NCBI RefSeq assembly: GCF_004341035.1
Contig: NZ_SLXK01000008.1
Coordinates: 1 to 64,000, forward strand
Length of the DNA stretch: 64,000 nucleotides
Origin: Scopulibacillus darangshiensis
GTDB lineage: Bacteria; Bacillota; Bacilli; Bacillales; Sporolactobacillaceae
Direction of reading: 5' to 3'
Position numbers and translations under genes: made by a program. Positions 1 to 8,059 of the stretch are shown in pieces (the first letter of the stretch is position 1; each line of letters starts with the position of its first letter). The notes under the pieces are model-generated. The model saw only the letters and a program-made list of their open reading frames with translations, ran no database searches and was not told where the DNA came from.

Positions 1-98
1 ACCTTTTTATAAATTATCGAACTTTTTTAAAATTATCAATCTTTAATATAAATAATCACACTTTATTTCAAATCCACAACTATTATTATTATAACATA

Positions 99-150
99 GA
101 CTCCAACAAAACACAAACAAATGTTCGTATTATTGCTGGAGTCTTTTTTT
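99..150 (+). terminator. Weak rho-independent terminator
   Basis: Seven-bp arms GACTCCA (99-105) and TGGAGTC (137-143) enclose a 31-nt loop and are followed by a T run at 143-149 on the + strand. It would end a + strand transcript entering from left of the window. Bases 1-98 are AT-rich and show no gene. Confidence 0.4.
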
Positions 151-1204
151 AACCTTCAAACAATTCCGCAACCAAATTCCCGAAATTTTTGATGTCGCGC
201 AAATAATCGTATCCCGGGGGATTTCCTATTTTGTTGTACATCCGCACAGCGACTGCATTGTATTTTGGAATGACCAGACAGGTGCATCCCGATTTTCCTA
301 AAATCTGATATGACCCTCCCGGCAGCTTCTCCCCAAGTTCACTTTTTTCATAGTTATTTTCATTACGAAACCAGAAAAAGCCATTTAACGGGATGTTTGC
401 CATGTTGCCTGGTGTCTGAATGGCGGTGACTGTATCAAATATTTCTTTTGGCAGCACTTGAGTGCCATTGATGTACCCTTTTTTCAAATGAAAATAGCCC
501 CAGTACGCAAGCTCCCTCGCACTGACAAACAAATTTCTTTCAAAACCAGTCCGATCTTCTAAACTGATCTTATGCTTCTCCGGCTCATCTAAAATATCAT
601 AAACAAGATTTTCCGAAGGCTCACTTTCCCAGCTTGTTTCATCAAAACCCAAAGGGGCAAAAACTTTTTCCTGAATAATGTCTGCAACCGTACAACCCGT
701 TGTATTTTTGATAATTTTATAGAGCAATGATAAACCGGCATTATTATATCCCCAGTGAGTACCAGCCGGATATTCCTTGACTAGTCGATTACCTTCTAAT
801 TCAAGGCCGTGAGTGTGGGTGACAAGGTGACGAATCGTTACTCCCCGGATAATCTCTTCCCCTGCATCATCAAGATAAATCCTTAGTTCATCATCAAGGC
901 TGTTTATTTTCCCTTCATACAGAGAGATGGCTGTTGCCAAACCAATATAGCTTTTTCTGGCAGAGAAAATATTAAAACGAGAGTCTTGATGGACCTTTCG
1001 GCTGCTGGAAAAGTGATGACGGCCCGAATACCATTCACCTGCTGTATTATCGTTATGTATAACATAGACTGCCGCTGCCGAGGCTGAGATTTGTTTTTGC
1101 ACATCTCTTACATAAGAAAACAGGGGATTAAACGTTGAAGAAGGATTCTTTTTTAAAACATCCATAACCAAATTCTTGTTCTTTGTTTCATTTAGATTCT
1201 TCAT
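149..1204 (-). CDS. Serine beta-lactamase-like hydrolase (class C / DD-peptidase family)
   Basis: 351-residue protein of the beta-lactamase class C / penicillin-binding-protein fold. The catalytic SxxK box is S-A-R-K (about residues 81-84), the second motif is Y-N-N (about 153-155) and a K-S-G triad near residue 308 matches the third motif. No signal peptide or membrane segment is evident, so it is probably cytosolic; many such proteins in Bacilli are esterases or D-aminopeptidase-like enzymes rather than true beta-lactamases. I chose the ATG at 1204 over an in-frame GTG nine bases upstream because a TAGGGTG-like ribosome site precedes it. It is divergent from the leader/MFS unit at 1301. Substrate unknown. 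Confidence 0.75.
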   Translation of the reverse strand: MKNLNETKNKNLVMDVLKKNPSSTFNPLFSYVRDVQKQISASAAAVYVIHNDNTAGEWYSGRHHFSSSRKVHQDSRFNIFSARKSYIGLATAISLYEGKINSLDDELRIYLDDAGEEIIRGVTIRHLVTHTHGLELEGNRLVKEYPAGTHWGYNNAGLSLLYKIIKNTTGCTVADIIQEKVFAPLGFDETSWESEPSENLVYDILDEPEKHKISLEDRTGFERNLFVSARELAYWGYFHLKKGYINGTQVLPKEIFDTVTAIQTPGNMANIPLNGFFWFRNENNYEKSELGEKLPGGSYQILGKSGCTCLVIPKYNAVAVRMYNKIGNPPGYDYLRDIKNFGNLVAELFEG

Positions 1205-1300
1205 TCCACACACCCTAACAAAATTTCATTGGATTATAATTGAAATTTCCGCCAACTGGTGTACCATTATCTTAAATAGAAAATGAAAGGAGATCACACC

Positions 1301-1339
1301 ATGATACATATTCGAGCACTTAATCCATTTGAAAATTAG
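1301..1339 (+). CDS. Putative 12-residue leader peptide upstream of MFS gene
   Basis: A short reading frame, MIHIRALNPFEN, begins at an ATG with a very strong ribosome site (AAAGGAGA, 1286-1293) seven bases upstream and stops at 1339. It lies 73 bases before the start of the MFS transporter. Small well-translated frames ahead of drug-efflux genes are typical of translational attenuation as in erm and mef systems. That role is inferred here from layout and from a possible helix masking the MFS ribosome site. I do not recognise the peptide itself. Confidence 0.45.
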   Translation: MIHIRALNPFEN

Positions 1340-1408
1340 AGTTCTAGCATCCGCGGTCCTCCAATATTAGGTCAATCATCGCGAAGACCTATAACAAAAT
1401 GGGGGATA
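1340..1408 (+). promoter_or_regulatory. Possible translational attenuator (SD-sequestering hairpin)
   Basis: TCCTCC at 1357-1362 can pair with GGGGGA at 1401-1406, the ribosome site of the downstream MFS gene (one G-U pair). A second helix, AGGTC (1369-1373) with GACCT (1386-1390), nests inside it. The TCCTCC segment could alternatively pair with the leader's own GGAG. The arrangement would let ribosome stalling on the leader expose the MFS start. Inferred from base pairing by eye, not folded. Confidence 0.35.
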
Positions 1409-1412
1409 GAAA

Positions 1413-2635
1413 ATGAATAAACAACTCATGATTTTATTGATAGGCAGAATAATAACCAACTTCTCTGACAGCCTGTATATGATCGCGACAGTTTGGTTCG
1501 TAAAAACAATGACAGACTCTGCCTTTTTAATAGGATTAACAAGTGCGATTGCGATGCTGCCCGTGACTATTCAGTTTCTTTATGGACCGATCATAGACAG
1601 GTTTTCAAAAAGGCGGATCCTTTACATCGCCTGTATCGGCCAAGGGATATTGGTGAGCATCATTTCCCTTTTGTATGTAACTGATATGTTATGGCTGCCA
1701 ATCTTATTTATCCTTTTGTTTGTCGCCCTTTCCTTGTCGGAAGCAACCTATCCGACTGAAAGCGCGTTAATTGAAAACCTGGCATCGCGCGACCAATTGA
1801 CAAAAGTCAATTCAATCTTCGCTTTTTCATATCAGTCATTAGATATTATTTGTGATGCTATCTCCGGCATTCTTATTGCTTTAGTTGGACTTGGTATTGT
1901 CTATATATCTAATAGCATAATGCTTATCTGCACAGGGCTTATGTTCTTTTTTTATTTAAAGATTCCAAAGTCAAATAAAGTAAAGAAAAAGAATCTTCAA
2001 CCGTACCTTTCTTGAACCAATATAAGAAAGATTTTATTGAAGGATACCATGTTGTTAAGAAACAAACGACATTATTAACCATTTTATTTGGTGTCATTGG
2101 TATGAATGTCTTTGGAAGTATGGGGATAGCGATGCTGCCGGTGATATCCACATCCCCCTCTGAATACGGCTTTTGGTTAACGGCTATGTCAGTTGGGACC
2201 CTTTCCGGCACCCTTTTGTCCGGTAAGGTGGAGAACATCCCCTTGAACCGGATCATGCATATGGTTTCTTTGTTTTCCGGGGTGTGCTGGATCCTGTCAT
2301 TTGTCACTATGGAGAGTTTCTTGATTCCTTACATCCTCTTTGGCCTTTCATGGATGGGCATTGGGATATTAGCCATTTATGCCCAAACCTTAATTCAGGT
2401 CAATTTGCCTGGAGAATATCTAGGGATCGGATTTGCCTTCCTATCATCACTTTTGGGGTCATTAACCCCAATTGGCTATTTCCTTGGCGGATTATTGGGT
2501 GATCTGAGCTCTGGCTTTTTGATTTTGTTATTGTCCGGGACCGGATATATTGGGTTTGCTATATACTTCATGATCCATCCGAAGCTTAGCAGGTTAAAGA
2601 ATCGGCTTAGTGTGAGCTTTGAACATGGAATATAG
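1413..2635 (+). pseudogene. MFS drug-efflux transporter, split by a frameshift
   Basis: Two adjoining frames (1413-2015 and 2012-2635) together give about 407 residues, the usual length of a 12-helix MFS exporter. The N-terminal half carries six hydrophobic segments and the loop motif G-P-I-I-D-R-F-S-K-R-R; the C-terminal half carries the other six. The first frame stops at 2013-2015, and the second continues one frame back from about 2012 with only a TTG available and no ribosome site. A GGGGGAT ribosome site precedes the ATG at 1413. It looks like a Mef-type macrolide-efflux relative. A single-base deletion, a sequencing error or, less likely, two subunits could explain the break. No slippery heptamer is visible. 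Confidence 0.7.
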
Positions 2636-2647
2636 GTAGATTTTTTA

Positions 2648-2895
2648 ATGAGGCTGGGACAAAACTAAAAGCGTTCATTCATATCCCTACCAATAAAATT
2701 TGAAAAGTATAATTGCTAATGCGAAGCGTAGTTAAAATACGAAAACTCCTACGGGAACAGCACGTGTCCAAAGACCCCGCAAGAAAGCGGTTTTTGCTTT
2801 CCGAGGAGGCGGAGACCGTGCCCGTGGAAAGCGAAGTATTTTGACGGAGCGCTTCGTAGTTTTCTTTTGTATAAAGAACTAACAAACGGCAATAG
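2648..2895 (+). repeat. Interspersed repeat R1, copy A
   Basis: Begins GAGGCTGGGACAAAACTAAA and carries inner inverted arms: a GCGAAGCGTAG...AAAATAC side near 2720 and a GTATTTTGACG...GCGCTTCGT side near 2850. Between them are GGGAACAGCACGTGTCC and GAGGAGGC blocks. A near-identical copy lies at 29631-29930 and the first 45 bases recur at 15817-15862. Similar elements are common between genes in Bacillaceae. Open frames inside it are artefacts. Confidence 0.8.
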
Positions 2896-3139
2896 AAGCA
2901 TTCACTCATTTATTATAGGACTCAGGTTCCGCTATTAGAAAAAGCAGCTTCATTAATTTCCAATTAACAAGGGAATCCTCTCTCTTATATACAGGCTAAG
3001 CCCCGAAAGTCACAATAAATTTACCACAAGGCGACTATTTTCAAGTTCCTTTACGTTCCATAAAAAAAACAGGATTTGTATCACCCTCACAACCCAAGGC
3101 ATTCATATCTTACATAAATCAAGTCTCGTGTGCCACACC
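2896..3139. other. Gene-free stretch beside R1
   Basis: AT-rich sequence with no frame longer than a few dozen codons, no strong ribosome site and no terminator that I could see. It lies between repeat R1 and a transposase-like scrap, so it may be decayed mobile-element DNA. Confidence 0.4.
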
Positions 3140-3271
3140 TTATGTTTTTCCGGACAGTTTCTTCAATATCATTTCGATAAAGGTAGGGAATAACTCGGAA
3201 TGTAGCTTCCAGAAACCATCAAAATGCTCTTTTAATATTTTTTTAATTCGCCCACTTTTCCGCTTACACAT
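3140..3271 (-). pseudogene. Fragment resembling the N-terminus of an IS91-type transposase
   Basis: A 43-codon frame, starting at an ATG that overlaps the end of the GNAT gene, contains I-K-K-I-L-K-E-H-F-D-G-F-W-K-L-H followed by S-E-L-F-P. This resembles the start of IS91-like transposases of Bacilli (the helix before their zinc-binding domain). The frame ends soon after, and none of the expected cysteines, catalytic tyrosines or the rest of the protein follows. I read it as a scrap left by a lost insertion sequence. Recognition is from memory, so moderate confidence. Confidence 0.4.
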
Positions 3272-3764
3272 GTTTTAGTGAAAAACTTAAAATCATTTGC
3301 CATCCGATATTGCCCATTTTCCGCCGTCCTTCATCTATAAACCCGCACTTTTCGTAAAGCTTTTGTGCAGGAATATTCTTCTCATTTACTGCTAATACAA
3401 CTTCATTTACCGTTGGAAAATACCGCTTAACAAGCGCAGGGACTTGTTGTAATGCTGATTTCGCATAGCCCTTCCCTTGTTCATTATGATTGATCGAAAA
3501 GGCAATGAGCAATAAAGCATTTGGGTTGTCAGTATATTCACTGACACGTTCTCCCGACTGCAAAACAAAGAAGCCTACTGGCACCCTATTAGCTAAAATA
3601 ACAACTGGGTTTCGGGTTTTATCGGATTTTGCCATTTGAATCATTTCTTTAGGCAATGCCGTGAATCTCACCTGTTCATTAGGTAAACTAAATTCATTTA
3701 ATGCTTTATCATACTTTGGAATATACAAGGCAAGCTTTATTTTTTGCTGGACATCACATTGCAT
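3264..3764 (-). CDS. GNAT family N-acetyltransferase
   Basis: 166-residue acetyl-CoA-dependent acetyltransferase. The acetyl-CoA site is visible as N-H-N-E-Q-G-K-G-Y-A (the Q/RxxGxG/A loop), followed by the typical C-terminal pattern N-x-x-A-Q-K-L-Y-E-K-C-G-F. A longer frame reaches 3794, but GGAGGGGAG lies just upstream of the ATG at 3764, so I use that start. Substrate unknown. Neighbours (a transposase scrap and a broken zinc transporter) give no functional clue. It is one of several unrelated GNAT genes in the window. Confidence 0.8.
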   Translation of the reverse strand: MQCDVQQKIKLALYIPKYDKALNEFSLPNEQVRFTALPKEMIQMAKSDKTRNPVVILANRVPVGFFVLQSGERVSEYTDNPNALLLIAFSINHNEQGKGYAKSALQQVPALVKRYFPTVNEVVLAVNEKNIPAQKLYEKCGFIDEGRRKMGNIGWQMILSFSLKHV

Positions 3765-3847
3765 TATGCCAAACTCCCCTCCCCAACAAAGCAAACATAT
3801 ATTCCCTTATTCAATTCTACAATGGCAGCCAGATACCCTTTATTTTT

Positions 3848-4249
3848 TTATAAATATTTTGTGGTGCTAGCAGCTTTCACAATTTTCCCTAGCAGCTTTT
3901 TTAAAGCCACAACAATGATCAAACATACTAGTGAACTTGTGATAATCGCTCCGCCGGCAGCAATACTGAGATAGAAAGAAGCAAACAAACCAGCCATTAT
4001 TGAAAACTCTCCAATCATCATCGAAACCCCTATTACTGCTTTGAAACTTTTCCCTAATATTATTGATACAGTAACTGGCAAGGTCATTAATCCAGTTACA
4101 AGCATGACACCAACGGCTTGCACAGAAATAGATATCGTCAGTGATATGAGGATCATAAATACTGCATTTGCGGTTTTCCCCCGGATACCCGACACAGCAG
4201 CAAACCCGGGATCAAAACAAGTACCGGAAAAAGTCTGAATTGAAACCAT
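3848..4249 (-). pseudogene. Truncated ZnuB-type zinc ABC permease
   Basis: The visible 133 codons correspond to the C-terminal half of an ABC-3 family metal permease. They begin near the F-D-P-G-F-A-A-V-S-G-I motif and continue through S-V-Q-A-V-G-V-M-L-V and the last three or four membrane helices. The N-terminal helices are missing and no ATP-binding partner (znuC) is present nearby. A Zur-box-like dyad at about 4281-4293 still lies upstream on this strand. Together with the broken znuA at 4860-5374 it points to deletion of a former znu operon. The product is very unlikely to work. Confidence 0.75.
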
Positions 4250-4280
4250 GGATCATGCTGAAAAAAAGGGGCTCATAAAG

Positions 4281-4293
4281 TGTAATAATTACG
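4281..4293. promoter_or_regulatory. Zur-box-like dyad upstream of zur
   Basis: TGTAATAATTACG keeps the core GTAAT-N-ATTAC of the Bacillus Zur consensus (TCGTAATNATTACGA). It sits about 105 bases before zur and 32 bases before the znuB remnant, so it may once have governed both divergent units. Confidence 0.45.
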
Positions 4294-4398
4294 TTTTAAA
4301 ATTTGAATCAATGTCAATCATTTTGTTCTTTACCTGCCAAAGCGTTATAATAACGGTAATTCATCATTTATCATAAAGTCCTATTGGAGGCATAAGCA

Positions 4399-4824
4399 AT
4401 GAATGTTGCATCAGCAATTGAGATCCTCAAAGACAAAGGTTACAAATATACTGGTAAACGGGAAGAAATGCTCGAGCTCTTTTCTAAAGAAAAAAGATAT
4501 TTGACACCTAAAGAAGTGATTGAAGTCATGAAGAACGATCACCCTGGCATCAGCTTTGATACCATTTATCGCAATTTGGCTTTGTTTTCGGAATTAGATA
4601 TTTTGGAATCAACTGAACTTAACGGGGAAAAGCGTTTCCGTTTCAGCTGTTCAACGAATGACCATCATCACCATTTCATTTGTCTCGATTGCGGAAAAAC
4701 ACAAGAGATTAAAAATTGCCCTATGGATGCAGTCGAAACTAATAGCGACGGTTTTACAGTGACCGGCCATAAGTTCGAAGTCTATGGTTATTGTTCTGAA
4801 TGCCATGATCAGCCAAATGTTTAA
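4399..4824 (+). CDS. zur: Zinc uptake regulator Zur (Fur family)
   Basis: 141-residue Fur-family repressor. An N-terminal winged helix (about residues 1-80, with G-I-S-F-D-T-I-Y-R-N-L) is followed by the metal-binding domain with D-H-H-H-H-F and two C-x-x-C pairs, C-L-D-C and C-S-E-C, which hold the structural zinc. The ribosome site TTGGAGG precedes the ATG by nine bases. It lies between remnants of znuB and znuA, and a perfect Zur box upstream of znuA fits the Zur assignment better than Fur or PerR. It represses zinc-uptake genes when zinc is plentiful. It appears intact although its adjacent target operon has decayed. Confidence 0.85.
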   Translation: MNVASAIEILKDKGYKYTGKREEMLELFSKEKRYLTPKEVIEVMKNDHPGISFDTIYRNLALFSELDILESTELNGEKRFRFSCSTNDHHHHFICLDCGKTQEIKNCPMDAVETNSDGFTVTGHKFEVYGYCSECHDQPNV

Positions 4825-4859
4825 ACAATTTGAACTTTAGATAGCCGGCTTTCCTGCTC

Positions 4860-5374
4860 TTATGGATTTTTAAGCGCTGTTTTCAAACTTTTTAAATTCT
4901 CCTTCATGACAGAAAAGTAATCCTCACCTTGCTTTTCTTCTTCTTTTGTTAAATTTTCCAATGGATTTAATGTCAGCGGCTTTGCTCCAATTTTGTTTTC
5001 CACCATTTTGGCTATTTTTGGATTAACCAGAGTTTCAAACATAATGTAGTGTACATCATGTTTTTTGGCAAACTGACCCATAACTCCATCCCACTGCCAT
5101 TTTAGATAAGAAGATCTGCTTTATTTAATGCTGCCATTTCCCTTGGAGTTGGTTCATAGGAATGGGGCTCGGCACCGGGCGGCAGGATTGAGACAACCTT
5201 ATCCCTGTCTCCTGCCAATTTCTTTGTAAAATCATAGATCGGATAAATTGTTGTATAAATGGTCAGCTTCTTATCAGCGGAACCGTCCACTTTCCCCGTT
5301 TTGCTGCTCCCGGTAAAAATAAGGCAGATTATGATTCCCGTGACCATACCCAACACGACTTTGCTTCTAAACAA
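4860..5374 (-). pseudogene. Broken znuA/adcA zinc-binding lipoprotein gene
   Basis: The N-terminal part (5374-5102) has a hydrophobic leader and the start of the mature protein with Y-P-I-Y-D-F-T-K and the metal-ligand stretch P-P-G-A-E-P-H-S-Y-E-P-T-P. It ends at a TAA where a Tyr or Ser codon is expected. Read through that stop, the frame continues N-G-S-G-M-E-L-W, the family sequence. Then the frame shifts and roughly 140-170 residues are missing. The C-terminal part (5081-4860) resumes with F-A-K-K-H-D-V-H-Y-I-M-F-E-T-L-V. The leader also lacks the usual lipobox Cys (T-G-S-S). A nonsense mutation plus an internal deletion inactivate it. Confidence 0.8.
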
Positions 5375-5407
5375 CTTTTTCCCCCTTGTAGTTTAATATT
5401 TTTAGAA

Positions 5408-5430
5408 TAAATCGTAACAATTACGATTTA
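5408..5430. promoter_or_regulatory. Perfect Zur box upstream of znuA remnant
   Basis: TAAATCGTAA (5408-5417), three bases, then its exact reverse complement TTACGATTTA (5421-5430). This matches the B. subtilis Zur operator (TCGTAATNATTACGA core) and lies 34 bases before the znuA remnant. The operator has outlived the gene it controlled. Confidence 0.85.
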
Positions 5431-5507
5431 ATAAACATTAAACCACAACCAGGCTTTTGATGCAAACTAAAAAGAAGCTACCATAAAGTAACTTCTTCTA
5501 TATATAT

Positions 5508-5867
5508 TTAGATGCCTTTCACTTGTTCTGGACTGCGGCCCAGAATGAGCATGCTGATGTTGGCAAAGCCGATGTCTTTGGACTTGAAGAATAATTGTTT
5601 AGCAGCATAAAATTCATTATGATTTTTTGCCTTCATGATTTCCAGATGGTACATATCAGCGACGGAATCGGGGATGTTAACAGGTGCATATTGGCCGGGG
5701 ATGTCGTCCGTCAGCATGCAACCCAAATAATCATATTTCAATTGCAGCTGTCGTGTCAGATTAACAGCATGCAACAGTTTTTCAAATAAATCAGGATATT
5801 CCAGCTTTAATGTTCCTACTTCACTGTTTGCAGCATTCAATTCATCAAGACTAGATAAGACGATCAT
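5508..5867 (-). CDS. Unrecognised 119-residue protein
   Basis: A soluble protein of 119 residues that I do not recognise. It is mixed alpha-helical in appearance, with no membrane segment, signal peptide or metal motif; one Cys lies in Y-L-G-C-M-L-T-D-D-I-P-G-Q-Y. TAGGAG lies eight bases before the ATG at 5867, whereas an ATG nine bases earlier would abut the ribosome site, so I use 5867. It is transcribed alone, divergent from nothing obvious, between the zinc locus and a LysR regulator. Ribosome site and uninterrupted frame support it being real. Confidence 0.65.
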   Translation of the reverse strand: MIVLSSLDELNAANSEVGTLKLEYPDLFEKLLHAVNLTRQLQLKYDYLGCMLTDDIPGQYAPVNIPDSVADMYHLEIMKAKNHNEFYAAKQLFFKSKDIGFANISMLILGRSPEQVKGI

Positions 5868-6108
5868 TTTACCCATCTCCTATATATTAAATGTTTCTAA
5901 GACTATTCAAATCAATAAATGCTGCCGTTTCTTTGGCCAACATCTTTCTTCGGCTACCGTCATTGTAATCCGCTGCAAGTCTTAAGTAAAATTGTTATTT
6001 TTCATACGTTGCATAACACTTGGTTATGTAAGTGCTTCCACTTAAAGCCAGCATTTAAAAAAGCCGCCTATTAATAGGGGCTGTTCCTGTTAAAAATTTG
6101 ATTTTTGA

Positions 6109-6987
6109 TCACTCAAACTGTTCTTTAGTAAACTTAAGAAGTTCCTTCGCTGCATACGAAAGATAACGATTTCTTCGCCAAATAATAGCAAGCTCCCAAT
6201 TTACATTTGGTTCTGTCGCACTAATGACGCGAATGTCATCCTTCAATTCCAGACATTTGCTTTCAGGCAAAAGTGTCACACACAATTTGGATGCAACCAT
6301 TTTACCGATAAAATCCCATTGCGAGCTTTTAGAAATGACTTTCGGCTGAAATCCCGCGACCATACATGAAGCCATAATCCGATCATGAAGGGCAAAATCA
6401 TCATTAAATAACATAAAATGTTCATCCGTCAATTCCGAAAGCTTTACCTTCTTTCTCCCGGCAAGCCGGTGTTCCGGATGTACAATCAACTTAATCTCTT
6501 CTTTTACAAAGGAAAACGAATGAAAGAGTGTTTCGTTTGTCGGCAAGACTACGGCACCAATATCAAGACTGCCGTTTTCAACGTCATCAACAACTTTCTT
6601 TGACCCGTCTTCCACAAGTTCTATGGAAATGGCTGGATAGCGTTCACGAAACTGCCCGATAATCGCAGGAAAAAAGTGTGTTCCAATCATCGGCGGCAAA
6701 CCAACACGGATGTGACCTTTTTTTAATTGGGAAAGGTCATCAATTTGGATTTGTAAATCTTCAAAGGCCTTATTAATCACCTGGGCCTGTTCCAAAATGA
6801 TTTTTCCCGCATCAGTCAGCAATATCTGTTTTCTTGATCTGTCAAATAAAGTGACGCCAAGCTCACTTTCAAGACCTTTAATCGCCTTGCTGATCGTTGG
6901 CTGTGTCACAAACAAATGATCCGCCGCTTTGCTGAAACTATTGAAACGCGTCACCTCAATTAAATATTGTAAATGCTTAATATCCAT
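6109..6987 (-). CDS. LysR family transcriptional regulator
   Basis: 292-residue LysR-type regulator. The N-terminal winged helix reads M-D-I-K-H-L-Q-Y-L-I-E-V...A-A-D-H-L-F-V-T-Q-P-T-I-S-K-A-I-K (about residues 1-60), followed by the linker helix and a two-lobed effector domain from about residue 90. A GTG four codons upstream (6999) is also possible; family alignments favour the ATG at 6987. Such proteins usually control an adjacent divergent gene, but the neighbour upstream (HIT) runs the same way, so the target is unclear. The effector is unknown. Confidence 0.85.
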   Translation of the reverse strand: MDIKHLQYLIEVTRFNSFSKAADHLFVTQPTISKAIKGLESELGVTLFDRSRKQILLTDAGKIILEQAQVINKAFEDLQIQIDDLSQLKKGHIRVGLPPMIGTHFFPAIIGQFRERYPAISIELVEDGSKKVVDDVENGSLDIGAVVLPTNETLFHSFSFVKEEIKLIVHPEHRLAGRKKVKLSELTDEHFMLFNDDFALHDRIMASCMVAGFQPKVISKSSQWDFIGKMVASKLCVTLLPESKCLELKDDIRVISATEPNVNWELAIIWRRNRYLSYAAKELLKFTKEQFE

Positions 6988-7080
6988 CCGCTTTTTCACC
7001 GTCCGTCAATCATGGTGTTGTGATATTTGCTATTATACCCATAGTTTACCCTTAACTGAAGTGACTTAAATTTCAATGTT

Positions 7081-7518
7081 TTAGGTCATAGTGTTGATCT
7101 CTGCTGCAAGCCTCGCCTTTGTCTCCAAAAACCTCCATTTCTCTTTATCATTATTCAAGTGTTTCGTTGAATAAAAGGCCTCAAATGGCTGGTCTTCGTA
7201 TCTTGCTACAACGTGCATGTGATAGTGTCCTAGCTCATTAAATCTGCCTCCATTTTGGCATATCGTTACACCATCAGGCTGAAATAAGGTTTTCAAAGCC
7301 TTAGAAGTTGTCATTGAGGCTTTCATAACGGCTATTGCTGTGTCCTGATCAAGCTCATCAACATCCAAAAAGTGCTTCTTCGGCAGGATAAGCGTGTGAC
7401 CTTCGTTAAAAGGTTCGTGGTCTAAAAAACAGCACACATCATCATCTTCATATACCACATGAACCGGTTGTTTCCTATTTGCCAGAAGACAGCCTAAGCA
7501 CGTCCCGTTCTCACTCAT
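7081..7518 (-). CDS. HIT family nucleotide-binding protein
   Basis: 145-residue histidine-triad protein. The signature H-Y-H-M-H-V-V-A-R (about residues 99-107) contains the nucleophile histidine that hydrolyses nucleoside phosphoramidates and similar AMP conjugates. C-L-G-C near the N-terminus may bind zinc as in some family members. RBS AAAGGTGATG lies just upstream of the ATG. It precedes the LysR gene by about 90 bases on the same strand; a promoter-like AT stretch separates them. Physiological substrate unknown. Confidence 0.85.
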   Translation of the reverse strand: MSENGTCLGCLLANRKQPVHVVYEDDDVCCFLDHEPFNEGHTLILPKKHFLDVDELDQDTAIAVMKASMTTSKALKTLFQPDGVTICQNGGRFNELGHYHMHVVARYEDQPFEAFYSTKHLNNDKEKWRFLETKARLAAEINTMT

Positions 7519-7654
7519 GTCATCACCTTTTTTTAACTTAATTATACCTTAGCCTTATACTTTTATAAAAATCAATTATAAAACTTGCAAAGGGATGGTA
7601 AAATTTAATATAGGGTATTATGGCCTTATTTTAGTAAATTGGAGGCGGATTTGA

Positions 7655-8059
7655 TTGGATCCTTTAAAAAGTCAAAGATGGAAACAGCGGTTTGAAAACT
7701 TTGAGAAGGCTTACCTCGTTTTAGAAAAATACGAGCACCAATCTATTAATAATGAGCTGGAGCGTGCAGGGCTTATTCAATTGTTTGAGGTAACCTTTGA
7801 GTTGGCATGGAAGGTTCTAAAGGATTATATTGAGTCGGAGGGATATATTGTAAGAAGCTCCCGGGAAACGATTAAAACTGCCTTTCAAATGGAAATAATT
7901 GAAGATGGGCACATTTGGATAGATGCCTTGTCCAACCGAAATTTAGCTGCACATACCTACAATGAAGTGATGGCCATAAAGTTTACGAAAGAGATCAAAG
8001 ACAAATATTTCCCCCAACTCCGCAAATTATACGAGAAACTCTCGAAGGAACGGTTATGA
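7655..8059 (+). CDS. hepT: HEPN-domain toxin HepT (HI0074 family)
   Basis: 134-residue all-helical HEPN protein. The ribonuclease signature RX4HXY is present as R95-N-L-A-A-H100-T-Y102. It starts at TTG with a strong GGAGGCGG ribosome site six bases upstream; an in-frame stop just before excludes a longer start. Its stop overlaps the start of the MNT gene by four bases (ATGA), the usual toxin-antitoxin coupling. In the studied Shewanella HepT/MntA pair the HEPN protein is an RNase silenced by AMP addition to the tyrosine of this motif. Both catalytic signatures are intact here, so I expect an active type VII pair. Confidence 0.85.
   Translation: MDPLKSQRWKQRFENFEKAYLVLEKYEHQSINNELERAGLIQLFEVTFELAWKVLKDYIESEGYIVRSSRETIKTAFQMEIIEDGHIWIDALSNRNLAAHTYNEVMAIKFTKEIKDKYFPQLRKLYEKLSKERL

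Noticed and set aside
149-1204. True class C beta-lactamase conferring resistance
   Set aside because: No signal peptide is seen, and SxxK/YxN/KxG motifs are shared with many esterases and peptidases.
2679-2909. 76-codon frame inside R1
   Set aside because: Lies wholly within an interspersed repeat, and the second copy at 29626 does not keep the frame.
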